Assembly (NCBI GenBank): GCA_002778195.1
Contig: PCDI01000017.1
Location: forward strand, 622,872 to 686,871
From: Raffaelea ambrosiae
Lineage: Eukaryota; Ascomycota; Sordariomycetes; Ophiostomatales; Ophiostomataceae
DNA length: 64,000 bases
Direction of reading: 5' to 3'
The notes under the pieces are model-generated. The model searched no databases and had not been told where the DNA came from. It worked only from the letters and a program-made list of their open reading frames with translations. Both the position numbers and the translations under genes were made by a program. Below are positions 34,290 through 47,500 of this stretch, piece after piece (within the stretch, counting starts at the first letter, position 1; each line of letters begins with the position of its first letter).

Positions 34290-35559
34290 CTATGGCTTGC
34301 TGTCCCGCACCACCTGCGTACCATCGGCCGGCTCCAGCAACCGCCAGTTGCACTTGATGCCCTGCTTGGTGAACCGCCCAATGATCTTCTCGGCGATCTC
34401 GTCAAAGTGGTCCGTCGCCAGCGCCAAGATGGTCGGGCCGGCGCCCGACAGGCACACGCCCAGCAGGCCCGGCTGGGAGCTCGGCGTCATGGACTCGACA
34501 ATCTCGGTCAGGCCGGGGATCAGCGTCTGGCGGTACGGCTGATGCAACTTGTCCTGCATGGCCAGGTAGATCAGGTCGGGGTCGGGAGGCGACTGGCCCA
34601 GGGCAACTGGCAGCAGGGCTATCCGCTGAAGGTTGAAGGTCTAGAAAGTGTTAGGATGTGTTTGGAGGAACCTTTTTTTCCCCCCCCTTTCTCTGAATTC
34701 ACGTACCACGTCTGCTCTCGGGTACTCGGCAGGGAGGACCTCGCGCGCCTTGGCCGTGGCCACTTCAAAGTCGGGGATGATAGCCACGGCCTTGATCGCT
34801 GACGACCACGGGAACTTGATGTGGTGGCCAATCCCCAGTGGCGGCTCGGGCGGCTGGCTGCCCGTGTCGACGCCGCCGGCCGGTGCCGGCAGCACCTCGC
34901 TCAGCGGGATCTCCTTGCGGGCCACGTCTTCCGGCTTGAGAGGGTTCAGGTAGGTGCCGACGAAACCGCCAAACAGGGCCGCGCCAACATTGTCAGGATG
35001 GCGTTCTGGGAAAGGGAAAGAAAAATAAAAGTTAGAGAGAGGCGATCAATTAACCCGAGATGAGCTCGGAGGTGAAGGAGGATTGTTCCACAAGACTGGG
35101 AGCAAGCACAAAGACAAAGGAGAACCCACCAATCATCAAGCAAAAGTCAAACAGCCGGCTGAGGTCCAGGTCCAGCTTGCCGATCTCCTTGCCCAGCATG
35201 ACGCCGGCCACGACAGCGGCGCCAGACGATCCCAGGCCGCGGCCCAGCGGGATCGGGTTCTTGATGTGCACATGGGTCTCGACGGGGAAGCTGCGCTGGT
35301 TGTGGCAGCGCAGGACATAGAGGGCGACGCGCGTGACCAGGTTGGCGTCCGGGTCGAGCGGCACGGAGCTGCCGTCACCCTCGCCCTCGCCCTCGTAGGT
35401 GACCCGGCAGTTGAGCGGCCACGAGGAGGAGGTTTTCGAGCGGTCAATGGTGACGGTCAGCTCGAGGTAGAGCGACAAGGCAAGGCCGATGACGTCGAAG
35501 CCGGGGCCAATGTTGGCCGACGAGGCCGGCGTGCGGATGACAAACTTCTCGATGGCCAT
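34290..35559 (-). CDS. THR1: Homoserine kinase
   Basis: Three exons (35559-35130, 35005-34707, 34640-34290) give 359 residues, matching the yeast enzyme's length. It phosphorylates L-homoserine with ATP, the step before threonine synthase in threonine biosynthesis. The GHMP-kinase signature PLGRGLGSSGA is at 104-114, the N-terminal substrate-loop motif PASSANIGPGFD at 11-22, and the C-terminal GHMP motif LSGAGPTILAL near 310. The first splice joins MI to ERHPDNV, restoring the conserved helix. The second (GTACGT donor, TTTCTAG acceptor) is in phase 0. The start at 35559 (MAIEKFVIRTPAS) matches the family, with no targeting sequence, so the product should be cytosolic. Confidence 0.97.
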
Positions 35560-36816
35560 GGCGGACCACAGAAACGAGAATGACGTGCTCGGTAGTCCCG
35601 GAGGGGGGGGGAGGGGGGAGGGTGCGTCGGGAGGGTATTGGCCGGGGATGAAAACACAGACACACGCAGAGATTGTGGGGTGTTCCTGCTCGCGTGGTGT
35701 CGGCCGTTTGGCTGGGTAGCCTGTTTAAGTGCAGTCGAGTATTATAATATACCTAGTAGTTGGATATCGAGCGGACAACCGAGTCTCCAAAACGTCCAAT
35801 TGACAACGTCCAACGGTCACGGAGGATACCCAAGTATGCAGATGTCGTGGTTCGATCACGCGGATTGTGTTTTGCGCCTTTTCGTCTTCGTCGTCGACAG
35901 CCCTACGCCGTTTCTGGCTGATATGACTCAAATTTTCGGGTTGCCCTTTTTTTGCTTTTTTTTTATGGCGCCTTTGTTTTTTCCTGGCTCTGCTCACCGA
36001 TCGCGGAGCTATTGGTTAGGGCCCTTGGGGCGGGTGCTCGTAGCATAACATAACCCGACAATCATGTGACAGGCCCCAGACTTTAAACCTGACTTTAGCC
36101 CTGTCGGCTGGTCTGGGGTTACCCACCCACTAAAGGGGACGCTATTGCCGAGCTGGACAACCCGCCCAAAAGACGTCAGCTCATTGGCAACTGTCCTCCA
36201 CAAAAGGCAGCTGCCCCTGCCAAAGGGTTCACTTGGAAGGGACGTCTCTTGGAGTTCTGGGTCGGCATGAACGCACACTTTCCTTCTTTGGCCCTCGTCG
36301 GAACGTGACCTTGCTGGCACAACTATTAATACAACGGAGAAAAAAATCGAAAATCCTTTGCTGCGACATCCTCAACTCGCCTTTCCCTCTCACGAACCTC
36401 GCATTCTGTCTCACCGTCCCTGATCAGGAACTTCAACGCCGCAACAAACAAATTCTCCTCTTTGCTTCCTAGCTCTTCCTGGCCTTAGTCTGCCTAAATA
36501 CTCGTCTATTTGCTCACTGCTTCGGCCCCTTTTTGCTTTTGCCATTTGATTCTCTCCCATGGACTTTATGTTGCTCATAGCTTCCTCTTCTGCCAGCCTT
36601 GTCTACATAAAATCCAATATCTACATGCAACGAAACTCACCACCCATATCGAGCACAATACAAACCTGAGCTGTGACCAGACTGTGTTGCTCCGACATCA
36701 AAGATCTCCCGTCTTTTGACTGTCTCTCCGTGAATACCACGCCTTATTAAAACACTCCACAAAGTTCAACTTTCCAACACCAAGAAGTACTCGGGCCATC
36801 TTACCCTTCTGCCAAA
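35560..36816. promoter_or_regulatory. Divergent spacer, 1.25 kb
   Basis: This lies between homoserine kinase (minus) and the IFRD gene (plus). A run of Gs with one A, at about 35600-35618, is close upstream of the kinase ATG. No gene is supported. A long 5' leader of the IFRD gene is likely in the A/T-richer 36300-36816 part. Confidence 0.45.
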
Positions 36817-38478
36817 ATGCGTGACATTCGCAAGAAGGTGCTCATTGAGAGCGGCAAAAAGATGTCGCGCAAGGCGCGTGCGCGTCCCGACTCCGACCTC
36901 GCATCTACCTCGCACTCGCCTACGTCCTCGCCGGACCATTCGAGTCGCTCGTCGCGCAAGAACACGCCCGGCCAGTCACGGAACAACTCGCGCCAAGCTT
37001 CGCGCCTCAACTCGCGCCCCGGCAGCCGCTATGCTTCCGAAGATGAGGACGAGGACGATATTTCCAGCATCGACAGCCGCCTGGCACAGCTCGCGGCATC
37101 CCACACGCTGGGCGAGTCCGACGCCGATACTTTGGACTACGACTCGGATGAGGACACTGATGACGATGACTTCAACGAGCGGGAGGACGAACACGCCTTG
37201 CAGCGCTGGAATGAGATGCTGCAAGACTGCCTCACGGTCTGGGACGACCGCAAGCGTTCCAACAAAGTCGGCCGTGTCAAGACGCTCGCCACTTATCTCA
37301 ATCTGGTGCAGGGCCGCTACGGTGGTGACGACATTGAGGAGCATCTCCCCGACATTGTCGATGCTCTACTGAAGAGTATCCGAAGCACAGCCGACAAGGA
37401 ACAGAGGCTGGCACTTCACGCCCTCGCTGTGACTACATTGTCATGCCCCGAGGTGGAGACCGACACCATCCTGGAGGCCACCTTTGAACCCGTCAAGAAA
37501 CTCTGCGCGGACCCGGGCACGACTGAGGATTGTAAGGCCGCGGCTATCCGTGCGCTGGGTGTGATTGTGCTCCATGGCGGCGGAACAGACGCATCTGCCA
37601 GTGAGCTCGCTGAGTTTCTGATGGAGATTATCGAGACCGATGGGCGGTCTGTGGACGCCTTGGATAGTGCCACTGTCGTCACGGCCGCTCTTCAGATGTG
37701 GTGTTTTGTGGTGCCTCAGACCTTGTCCGAATTGTACGAGCAGAATGTCAGCGATGATGAGGATGAAGAGGAGGACGATATCAATACCAGGAGCAGTTAC
37801 AACAACGATAACGCCAAAGAAAGAGACGAAGACGTGAATGATGGCGACTCAGACGGCAGTGGTAGCAGAAGCTACAACGGCGGTGGTGACGCTGTCATTC
37901 GACAGAGCGCCACGGCTCTAGCTGCTTTTGTGGACCAGCTTGACAGCACGGACAGCAATGTGCAGACGGCAGCTGCCACGGCCATTGCACTGCTGTTCGA
38001 GGTGTCCCGTCTGCACGAGATGGCTGCGGAGAAGCCCCTCAACCTGAACCCGCACAACGCAGAGGAGATGGAGCAACGCATGCGGCTGCTGGCCCGCAGC
38101 TCCAGCAAGTACGTCTCGCGTGACAACCGTCGCGTGGCGCGCAGGGTGTTCACCAATGTGGCCACGTCTCTGGAGCTCGGGGTGGGACCGGACTACGCCA
38201 CGTCCGGACGGCCCGACGAGAACCCGCACACAGGCGGCAGCAGCGGTCGGGCTGAATCCTCGGATGGCATTACGGCATTCGGGTACCGCACACATCTCCG
38301 AGTGCACAACATGTCAATGGTGATTGACACATGGGCGCTCAAGGTGCGGGCAGACATGCTGCGGACGCTGCTGGGCAGCGGCATCTCGAAGCACTTGATG
38401 GCAAATCCGTTGGTGTACGGGCTGCTAAGTGCATCCAAGATGAAAGAGCGCGACAACTTGGAACGAAGTCGGAAGTAA
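36817..38478 (+). CDS. IFRD-family (interferon-related developmental regulator) protein
   Basis: This intronless gene encodes 553 residues. A basic, Ser-rich N-terminus (1-70) is followed by an acidic stretch, then helical repeats from about 125 to 330 (NEMLQDCLTVWDDRKRSNK, ADKEQRLALHALAVTTL, AAAIRALGVIVLHGGG) that fit the IFRD domain. A highly acidic, Asn-rich insert at about 308-350 interrupts the domain. The C-terminal block (RTHLRVHNMSMVIDTWALKVRADMLR, about 488-513) resembles the conserved IFRD C-terminus. Animal IFRD proteins act as transcriptional co-regulators and one binds inactive ribosomes. The function in fungi is not well defined. Confidence 0.9.
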   Translation: MRDIRKKVLIESGKKMSRKARARPDSDLASTSHSPTSSPDHSSRSSRKNTPGQSRNNSRQASRLNSRPGSRYASEDEDEDDISSIDSRLAQLAASHTLGESDADTLDYDSDEDTDDDDFNEREDEHALQRWNEMLQDCLTVWDDRKRSNKVGRVKTLATYLNLVQGRYGGDDIEEHLPDIVDALLKSIRSTADKEQRLALHALAVTTLSCPEVETDTILEATFEPVKKLCADPGTTEDCKAAAIRALGVIVLHGGGTDASASELAEFLMEIIETDGRSVDALDSATVVTAALQMWCFVVPQTLSELYEQNVSDDEDEEEDDINTRSSYNNDNAKERDEDVNDGDSDGSGSRSYNGGGDAVIRQSATALAAFVDQLDSTDSNVQTAAATAIALLFEVSRLHEMAAEKPLNLNPHNAEEMEQRMRLLARSSSKYVSRDNRRVARRVFTNVATSLELGVGPDYATSGRPDENPHTGGSSGRAESSDGITAFGYRTHLRVHNMSMVIDTWALKVRADMLRTLLGSGISKHLMANPLVYGLLSASKMKERDNLERSRK

Positions 38479-41400
38479 TTCGTGACTGAGCAAGTGAGGG
38501 CGAGTATGCTGGCTTGTGTTGTTAGCTGTTGTTTCGTTTGCCGGATTTCTTATGCTTTAAGAGGGTTTGCCGGTCAAGTGTTTGTATTTGATGCAAATGT
38601 TGTATTTTACGCAACGATACGGTAGAGATGACATGATACACGGAATGAATAAAGCATTTTAGAGAGCATACTTCGATATCAAACGGTGTAGCCAGTGGGA
38701 AAAGGGCCATTTATTCACAAATTGCAATTAAGAGCACATTCCTCGATATTTTTGTCTACACGGAATTTTGTATGCTGGAGACTGTGGGAAGGATAGGAAT
38801 GGAGGACCATAGGAATGAAGAACAGTCGGTAGGATCCGTTTCTGTGCCCCAGATGTCTCTGGAATGAAAGACAACGGCAATTAGGGCCACATGGCTACTC
38901 AGATTGTTGGGAGCACAGAGTACCGTTCTTCCAGCCACCTCGTTTTACAGTTTGGACAATGAGACGCAACGAAGCCAAGCAAGCAAGCCACTCAACAAGC
39001 AGCAAACGATTGCTATTGGAACGTCAAGGTACTCGTACTCGCGCTTGTTTGCCCCTATCCGAGGGCCCGGTGGGTATTACCGACATATGTACATAGTAAT
39101 CGGACCTTGCGGCTTATTTGTATGGTCGGACTTCAGTAAAAAAGATACCGAACAGAAGAAGAAAAAAACGGGCTAACGCCAGATAAAAGTAGAAATAATC
39201 GTAGGCGACATGGCGTCGATGGTGTTAGCATTTGCTTTGGACAAGCAGACCTGCAGAACAATGTCCTGCTTTTCGGTAAACCATCACCCCCAACTGGACA
39301 AAATGTGAGCGAGCGAGCGACCATACTACTATGTATGTACGAGTATTAGATACGGAAGAATCAAGGAACAGGAGCGGGAGAGAAAGACTACAAAGTACAT
39401 TGGGCGCTGAGGCCATGGTGTGGTAAACTGGGTGGCTGGGAAGGGTGCTGGCCCGTAGTTATCACACAACCAACAGCTGAGCCGAGACAGAAAAAAGAGC
39501 GAGGACCGGGGAGGGTGGGAGAGCTTGTTTTGGGGCTTCCCAGCTCCACCAAAGCCTATCGAGAGGCAGGATACCTGCTTGTCACAAGGGGCAACAGCCG
39601 CGGAAGAGAGCGCACCTTTCCCTAGACGAGCTGGGCTAGCCGAGTTGCGTCTAGTGGCCAGCCTTAGTGGACGCAGCAGAGCAAGTCCAGCCCAGTGAAG
39701 AGAAGAGACTGGCCGTAGCGCATTCAGCTGGCTGCCTCTTTTCCGGGCAGCGACTGGACCAGTCGTCGCCAATTTGGGGAGCATCTCTACGGTGCATTCC
39801 ACCGCCCACAGGGTCCAATTATTCCCTTTGTCTCTCCCTTCCCGTCACCCAGCAGAACGGGCGACGGGCCGTTATTTTTCTAAGCCAGAGGAACTAACTC
39901 TCTGATGCTAAAAAAGTGCCTTGTAAATCTCCTATTGTTTCGCTTGTTTTGGCCTGCATTCCCGGCAACACGAGACGCTTCGTATATGCCGTGAGAAAGC
40001 ATTGTAGTGCTGTTTCAGTCCGAGACTGGCATTCCAGCCAGCCCTCTCTCTGCAGTATTTCCCGTCTTCTGAGGCTCCTGCAGATCTCGCCTTGCGCTTG
40101 CATCGTCGACTGTCCGCTTGCTGCATCTAACGTCGCGACTGCTACTGTGTATCTCGGCCGCCGTGAACATCTGCACTGAGCCTGTTCAGTTCGCTCGATC
40201 CTTCCTTCCCAGCCAGAACCGCTCCTCCCCTGCGCTCCTTCCTCCCACATGCACGCCCCTGCCTCTTGCTCCTTCCCTTGCAGCAAAGTCCCCCCCTCGA
40301 ACAGGCCAGTTCTGCGCTCCCATTGGTCGGGTGACGACAGCACCGCCAACGCATCGAAGGCAAAAAGAGAGAGTAAAAATTCAATAAAATAAAATAATAG
40401 ACAGCCGAACAAAACAAGAAGAAAAAGAAAGAAAAAGAGAACAGAAGCACGAAAAAAGCAGGCCCCAAAAAAAGCAACCTAACTAGTGCGTTCACTCATT
40501 GCCTGCATCTTTTCGCACCCCAACTCGCATCCTTCTGGCTGCCCTCTTCTTCCTTACGCTTCCGAAGCAAGGCCCACCACTACGACTACGCCCCCCGAAA
40601 CTGCAGGCAGCCCATCCATGGTTGTGGGCGACTGCGCGCTGGGCTGACTTGGGCTGGCTCGAACCATTTCCGTCCTTTCGAGGCCGCCCCATCACCAAAT
40701 CAACAAAACCCCAAATTGGGCGAGATACCCACACAATTTCACGCACGCCCCCCCCAAGACTTCTCTGACGATCGACCTCGTCCAGGCAACGGCACTACCT
40801 CTGCCAGCACACCTTCAGCCTGTGCTCCCCTCGTCGGCCGTGCAGCTCTTTCTCTCCTCCTCGACTCATCTATCTCGTGCATCTCTCGCGCGCACACACA
40901 CACACACACACGTCGTGGGGGCCTGACATTTGACAGGTGCCTTCACTTTTTTTTTCGTGATCCTTCCATTGTACGGGGTACGCCTTTTTGCAGACTCTGA
41001 CTCTGCTCATTGTCTTCGCTTCTTAGTCTCCTTCCCGCAGCCTCCCATCCTCTTGTTTTCTCACAGTCTTCTCACGCCGTTTCCAGTCTGTCTTTGTCGT
41101 TGCCTGTTGTTTGGATTGCAGGGCTTCGTTTGCTGACACCCCCAGTCCAGATACAACGTAAATTTTTTTTTTTAATTCTCCTGCCCAACCTTGTTTCTTC
41201 ATTCGCCTCCTCATGTCTCGTTAAGGAGCCCCAGTCACCTTTCCTTTTCCTTCCTTTTCTTCCCCATCCACCGTCTTCCTCTTCTCTCGTCTCTCCCGCG
41301 ACCTCATTGCCTCAGTGTCGCACCACTCAGGCAACCCAGGCAAGCTGCGGCCTCGACGGGAACGCCCCATTGCCACAGCTACACGCAGGGAACGACGAAA

Positions 41401-41536
41401 ACGAGGCGTGTGTTTGCAGGGCTCACAGCCAATACCACGCGCTCCTCCACCCTGCGTATCTCCTCTTTGCCCCTCGTCTCCCCATTTCGTTTGCGCCCAA
41501 GCCTGAGCTCGAGCTCGCTGCAGCAGCAACACCACG
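38479..41536. other. 3.1 kb region upstream of the large scaffold gene
   Basis: No coding sequence is supported. It includes a CA-dinucleotide run at about 40894-40911 and C/T-rich DNA from about 40180 to 41530, typical of a long fungal promoter and 5' leader. Short antisense frames have no motifs. A leader intron upstream of 41537 is possible but not resolved. Confidence 0.45.
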
Positions 41537-44500
41537 ATGGGTGTTGACATCAACAAGAAGAAGTCGATCCCACTTCCCGCCCCGACCGAGACCACCGAAT
41601 CCACCACCACCGCCACCACTACGACGACGGAAACCGCAACCGATGTGTCCCGACCCAACGACGAAAAGTCCTCATACTCCCTCCCCGAGGACGGCACGCC
41701 AGTGACCATCAAGACCCGCGGCCACAGCGCAAATCGCTCACAGACCTCACTGCTGATCGAATACTTCGAGGGCGGCAAGAACACCGGCTCCGAGAGCCCT
41801 GGTAGTCGCAAGCCCAGCGTCCGTGTGCGCCTCAAGCCCTCCGGCAGCAACCGAAGCAGCAAAAACGACCGCATCATGATCTCCAAGCCCAAGTCCTCGT
41901 CCCACCACGGCCGCAAGACCTCGGGCACACACCGCTCCTCCAGCGGTCACCACAAGTCCGGCGCGGCCTCCCGCGAGATCGACCTCTCCACAAGCCTCGA
42001 TGGCGGAGAGGACGACAAAAGCATAAGCTCGTACGCTTCTGCCACGGAGGAGTCAAATGTGTCGAGAAATCCAATTGTTGTGGAAATTGACCGTGGAGGC
42101 AGTGCCAGCGGTGTCCCGGTTCAGCGCCAGCGACCGAAACGCCCGACCAGCCCCCTCATTCCGACCGCGGCTACGAGCAGTCGCGGCTCGGCGTCGTACG
42201 GCCCCGGCACCCAATCCGAAATATCAGCCATCCCCGCTGACAGCTTCCTGGACGGTTCCAAGTCGACAGGCCGTAGCGAGAGCCCCTCCCGCCATTTTGC
42301 TGCCCAAGCAGCTGCCACAGCCGCGGCCGCTGCTGGCGTCGCCGCCATGGAGCGGAATCGCACATCAAGCGGCAGCAAGGACAAGGAGCGCGCCGTGCTC
42401 AAGTCGTCTTCCAAGGACAAGGACCGGTCTTCCCGTGGCGACCGCGAATCTCTGCGAGACATCCGCGAAGGCGCCAGCAGCAGTGTCAAGTCGGATCGCA
42501 AGCACCGCCCCAGCCGCAGCCGCAACAGCAGCACCCATGTCCTGGAGAAGGACGATGTTGGTTCACCCTCTCATCGGCGGTCCAGCCGCCACCGGCACAC
42601 CGAGTCGGCTGTGTCGGGTCCAGATTCCAGCATTGTGTCCTCTGCCCTGTCGCCGAGTCACCGCTCCTACGACCAGTACTCGGTGCGCTCCGGTGCGTCC
42701 AAATCATCGTCCATCAACAACCCAAAGCTGCTTGAGACCGTGGAGGATGCCATTCGACGTCTCATCCTGCCCGAGCTGAATGCTCTCAAGCGGGAGCACA
42801 GCCGCAAGGACCGTCGCGGATCGACCACCTCCACAGGCACAGGCACATCTGTGTCTCGCGACGACTATTCCATAAGTGACCGCCGGAAATCGGGCACCAG
42901 CGACCGCGTACCTTCCGGATCCGGGGCCTATACCACGACGGCCAAGTCGAGAGAAACCCGCGACCGGGAACTGAGACATGATTTGGAAGGCAGCCTATCT
43001 CCAGCTGGCGACTACGTTTACGAATCAGGCGACGAGGTCACTGGTATGACGACAACAACACGCTCCCTTGGCGAGACACCGGCGCGGAGCTCTGAGGGGC
43101 TGAGGACGACTGTTGCCGCGGGTGCTGCCGGGGTGGCTCTAGGCGGCCTGGCTGCCGCTGCTATGGGCAGGGACGACCAGAACGAGTCGCCCCTCAGCGC
43201 AAGAGAGCAGCGGCGTCGCCGCAGAGCCGGTGCCCGGGAGCTTTTAGAAGAGCGTGTCACCACGACCACGGCAACAACCGCTGCTCCGCACACCCCTCCC
43301 AACGTGTATGTTTCTGGTACGCAAGGCGACACCACAGCTCGGTCAGTCGAAGGTGATGCCGTGGCGGATCATGGCTTCAGCGTCGAAGACGGAGAATCAG
43401 ACCTCAGCTCTGTGCGTGATAGCTATGACGAGCACCAGGCGCAGCAGCCGCCATTGCAGACGCGCCAGCTCCAACAGCAACAGCACAACCTCGGAGCCGA
43501 GCCCAGCTACCTGCAACCGCCCATGCCTCTTATGAGCGAGATCAACTCTGATGTCACCCGGAGCTCGATCCTGTCCGCCGAAAGCGACCGTCCTCGCTCG
43601 GCCAGCGAAGAGCTGCAGGCCACTCCCATTCACGAAGTCCCCCGAAGCATTCCATCCATCGGATCAGGCCTCGGATCCGCCAGCACCCCCACGCCGACAA
43701 CCACCCCTGCCGCCACACTGCAGGCGCTGGGAGCCCAGCACGCCAATATTTCTCATGGCGACCTCCGCGCCCTCCCCCGCAAGGGCATGGCTTCAGCCGA
43801 ATACCCCGACGACGAAGACAGCCTCGAGGGCGAGGAGTTTGACCAGGATGGCAACTACGTGCAGCAACGGGGATTGAACTCACAGCAAGAACAGCAACAG
43901 TACCAGGGCCAGTACCCAGACGAGGAGTACGAAGACGAGTATGATGACGAAATGGCCCAGTATGGTGCGCAGACATACGACGCCTACGGTCACCAGATCG
44001 TGCCTGCCCCTCTAAAGTATGTGCCGTACCAGCCAGAGCACCGCGGCCTCAGCCCTATTCCGAGTGTGTCGGGCTACACCGAAGGCGGTGCCAGCGAGCA
44101 CCAGGGCTACCGGGATTCCATTTTGACCACGACCACCGCCTCCTCTCCTGGGAAGTCGCCCCGGCTCGAGCGCAAAGCGGCCGCATCGCCCAGTTCGATT
44201 CCCAGCAACATCATGGGTCGTGAATTCGACCAGGATGGCAGCAGTGTTCGGAGCTCCGACATGGACTACCGTGCTTCGACTCACTTGACCGAGAGCGACT
44301 TCCGTGCCGTCAATGGCGCTGCAGCGAACCCCAACTTTGTCCACACCCCGATCGGTATCGAGTCCGCTGTGGCCTCTTTGGTCGACAGCTCTGTGGCTGA
44401 CGGATCAGGGCTCACGGCCGACTCCAGTCTCGTTGGTTACGGAGGGCAGGCCAACCGCCCCCGTGGATCAATGGGCACCCTGGAGGAGGAAATGTCCCAT

Positions 44501-47500
44501 GGCCAAGTCACGCCGACGAGGCCCTCTGCTAATGCCCAGCACCGCAGCCTGGAAGCGCTAAGCGAACACAGCGGCAGCGCCCGGGACGTGGCCAACCGCG
44601 ACCTTTCGGGAGGTTCGCCCACCACTACACGGACCAACCCATCAGAGTTTGCTGGCGAGTACGAAATCGACCAGTATGGGCGCAAAGTTCGCCGCACCTC
44701 ACCAACCGCATCCGAAGCCGCAGCCATCACGGCCGGCGCTGTTGGTCTCGCCATCCAAGCTGCGCGGGGTCGGAACCAGCAGCCCGGACAGACGCAGACC
44801 AAGACGCTGGAGACGCGTGAAATTTCGGGCGCTCCCACCTCGACTGGTGCCGAGGAATGGGTGCCTGCAGGTGTCGGGCGGAACAAGTCGTTCAAGGAGC
44901 GCACAATGGATGGCCGCCAGCCAGCCAATACGCCCACGCACAGCATCGATCGCCTCGACGAGTACGGTACCCCGCAACTGGGAGCTAGTGGTCTTCCAGA
45001 CCTGACCAACCCCATCCCTGAGATTGGTTACGGCTACCAGGACGACGACCTTGAGACGAATCCGTCTGTGGTGCACAACCGCGATGTTGGCTTTGACAAA
45101 GACGACTGGCGTTCCGGTGATCGGACCCCGACGCAGGAGCATCCCAAGGCGGCTGCTGTGTTTGCTTCGTCCCAGCACAGCCGCCAACCAAGCCAAGAGC
45201 GTGAAGAAGAATGGCAGCGATCATCAGACGAGCGCAAGCGCGACACGCTCATCACCAACCCGTACGAGGGCACGAGCCCAGTCGCCGACGAGAGCCTGAT
45301 CAAGACCACCATTCCTGGTGCCGCCCCTGGCGCTCCTGTCGGTGTCGGTCCTGTTGCCGCCTACGGATCTGGTCCCGAGTTCCCTTCTCGTAGCCCGGTT
45401 GGCAACAGATACGACGAGGGCTACATCTCCCAGGGCCCAAACAAGACGCCTGACTTAACCGCCACTGCGAAGGGCAAGGGCATTGACTTCACTGAACCGC
45501 TCCCGACTGGGTTTGGTGGCCAGGAAGACCCATTCTACAATGCTGCCCAGGCTCGCCACTTCAGCGGACTCTCCCAGGGTATGGCGACGCCGCTGTACGA
45601 TGCGGCAACCGGTGCTGGCATTGACCGCATTGAGAATAAGGATATCATTGCTCTTATGCAACATGTAAGTGCGCTTCGGCATTTTGTCCCCCCCCCCACC
45701 CTTTTTTTGTTTTTATTTCGATCAATTTTGTATTCTTACTAACGACTCCTTCGAAGTTGATGGTCCGCGATGCCCAGCGGAGCGCTCGGGACACAGAGAT
45801 TCTCGTCACGCTCGTGCGTGCTGCGGCTGAAATGCGTACATCGTTTGAGAATGTAAAGACGATGCTCGCCATGCACGAAAAGGGCCTGTCCAACGACTTC
45901 TCGAAGAAGCTGGCGGATAGCGAGGACGCCATCATCACTGAGATTCTCGAAGGCACCGAGAAGTCCATCCGCAACCATGTTGGTGGTCCACGGCCACTCC
46001 CCGGCAGCGGCGCACGCTCCCTGGCTGCCGCCGGTGGCTCACAGGCCGACACGGACGACTATCCCGCCAAGAGGCAGAACATCTTCCGCCGAGCTCTGAA
46101 GTCGCTGAATGCCAAGGGCAACACGGATCTGGGCCGGATCGAGGACATGCTTAACCAACTACTGATCCAGGTCGATATGCTGAAGGCACAGTCTGCTGCT
46201 GCAGGCGGTGCCCGTGCCCTGAGCGCCAGCGGCAGTGCTAGCGGTCATGGACCGTCCCCATATGATGGCCTCATTGACGGCCAGCTTTCGTCGTATGACC
46301 AAGACCGCGGCTACGAACCAGAAGGCCACGCCGGCACGTCTACTGCCAGCCACGCAAGCCAGTCCGGATTCCTGTCGGTTAACTCCCGTGGTGGGCCTGC
46401 GACATCAGTGAAGCTCAGCGACTACGACCGGAAATTCTCGGGCAACCGCATCAGCACGGTTGTGGAAGCCAACGAAGACGAGCTGGAGTACACGCACCAG
46501 AGCGGCGGCGGCGGCGGCGGCCTGACGACACCACGGGCAAACATCTCAGGCAACCTACAGTTTGACAGCAACGCGTCGGTTCCGCGCATGAGCACGGCAC
46601 TCCTAGCCTCGACGCCGGAACAGCACGCGCAGCTTGTTGAGGAGCGTCAGCGAGAGCTCTCGGATCCCCAGCTCCGAAGCCCCATCCCGACGATCCAGCA
46701 GTCCCAGCTTCTTCAGCCACCGAGCAGCGCCGAGAATACGCCGCGCACAGACAGAGGGAGGAGGCACAAATCGAGCGGCTCAGCGAGCTGGCTTCCCAAG
46801 ATCTCGCGATGGTCGGAGACGACGACTTCAAGCGTGGGCCGCGTGTTTCGGAGCAGCCGCGACTCCAAGAGAGGCGACGAATTGGGCTACCACAGTGGCC
46901 CACCGTCCCGCTCCGGGTCGGATCTTGGCGACTACGATGGATATCTTCACACGGACCCGGAGGGTGGCGACAAGCTGCACTCGGGCTTCTCGGAAACTGA
47001 TCTCCACCGGGGTGAGTTTTATGGGTCTTCTCCCCAGCAGGATGCTGTGCAGGGCTTCCATGCAGTCCATGGAAGCGGCGAGGTGGTTCCTCCGAATCCC
47101 AGCACTTACATGACGCCGGAAGATCCCAAGTACCACGCTCACCGCGACTCGCTGAACCTGCAGCACCCGCAGCCACGGTCGGGTCAGCCATTTAAGGCGA
47201 CTCTCGAGTCGCGGGCGGCGGACTTTGACTCGCCCACGAGCCCCAGGTCAGCGGAGTGGGCAGGCTCAGCCACGTCGCTGCACCGGCTGCCGGGCCAGAA
47301 CGCCAACCGGTACAGCGACCAGTCGGCGATGACCAACGCGTCGGCCATGGCGGCCAATGCCGCTGCGCGGGAAGCTCAGCGCCAGTATTGGGCCTCTTCG
47401 CCAGCGGGCAAGCCGCAGTCGCCTCAGATTGCTCCGCCTCGACCGCCCAAGGAGCCGCTCGACAGTGAGCCGCAGGGGTCGCAGGACAGCCGGTCGCTGC

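Noticed and set aside
40894..40911. CA-dinucleotide run considered as a telomere-like or recombination signal
   Set aside because: It is too short and has no TTAGGG-type repeat nearby. It is an ordinary microsatellite.
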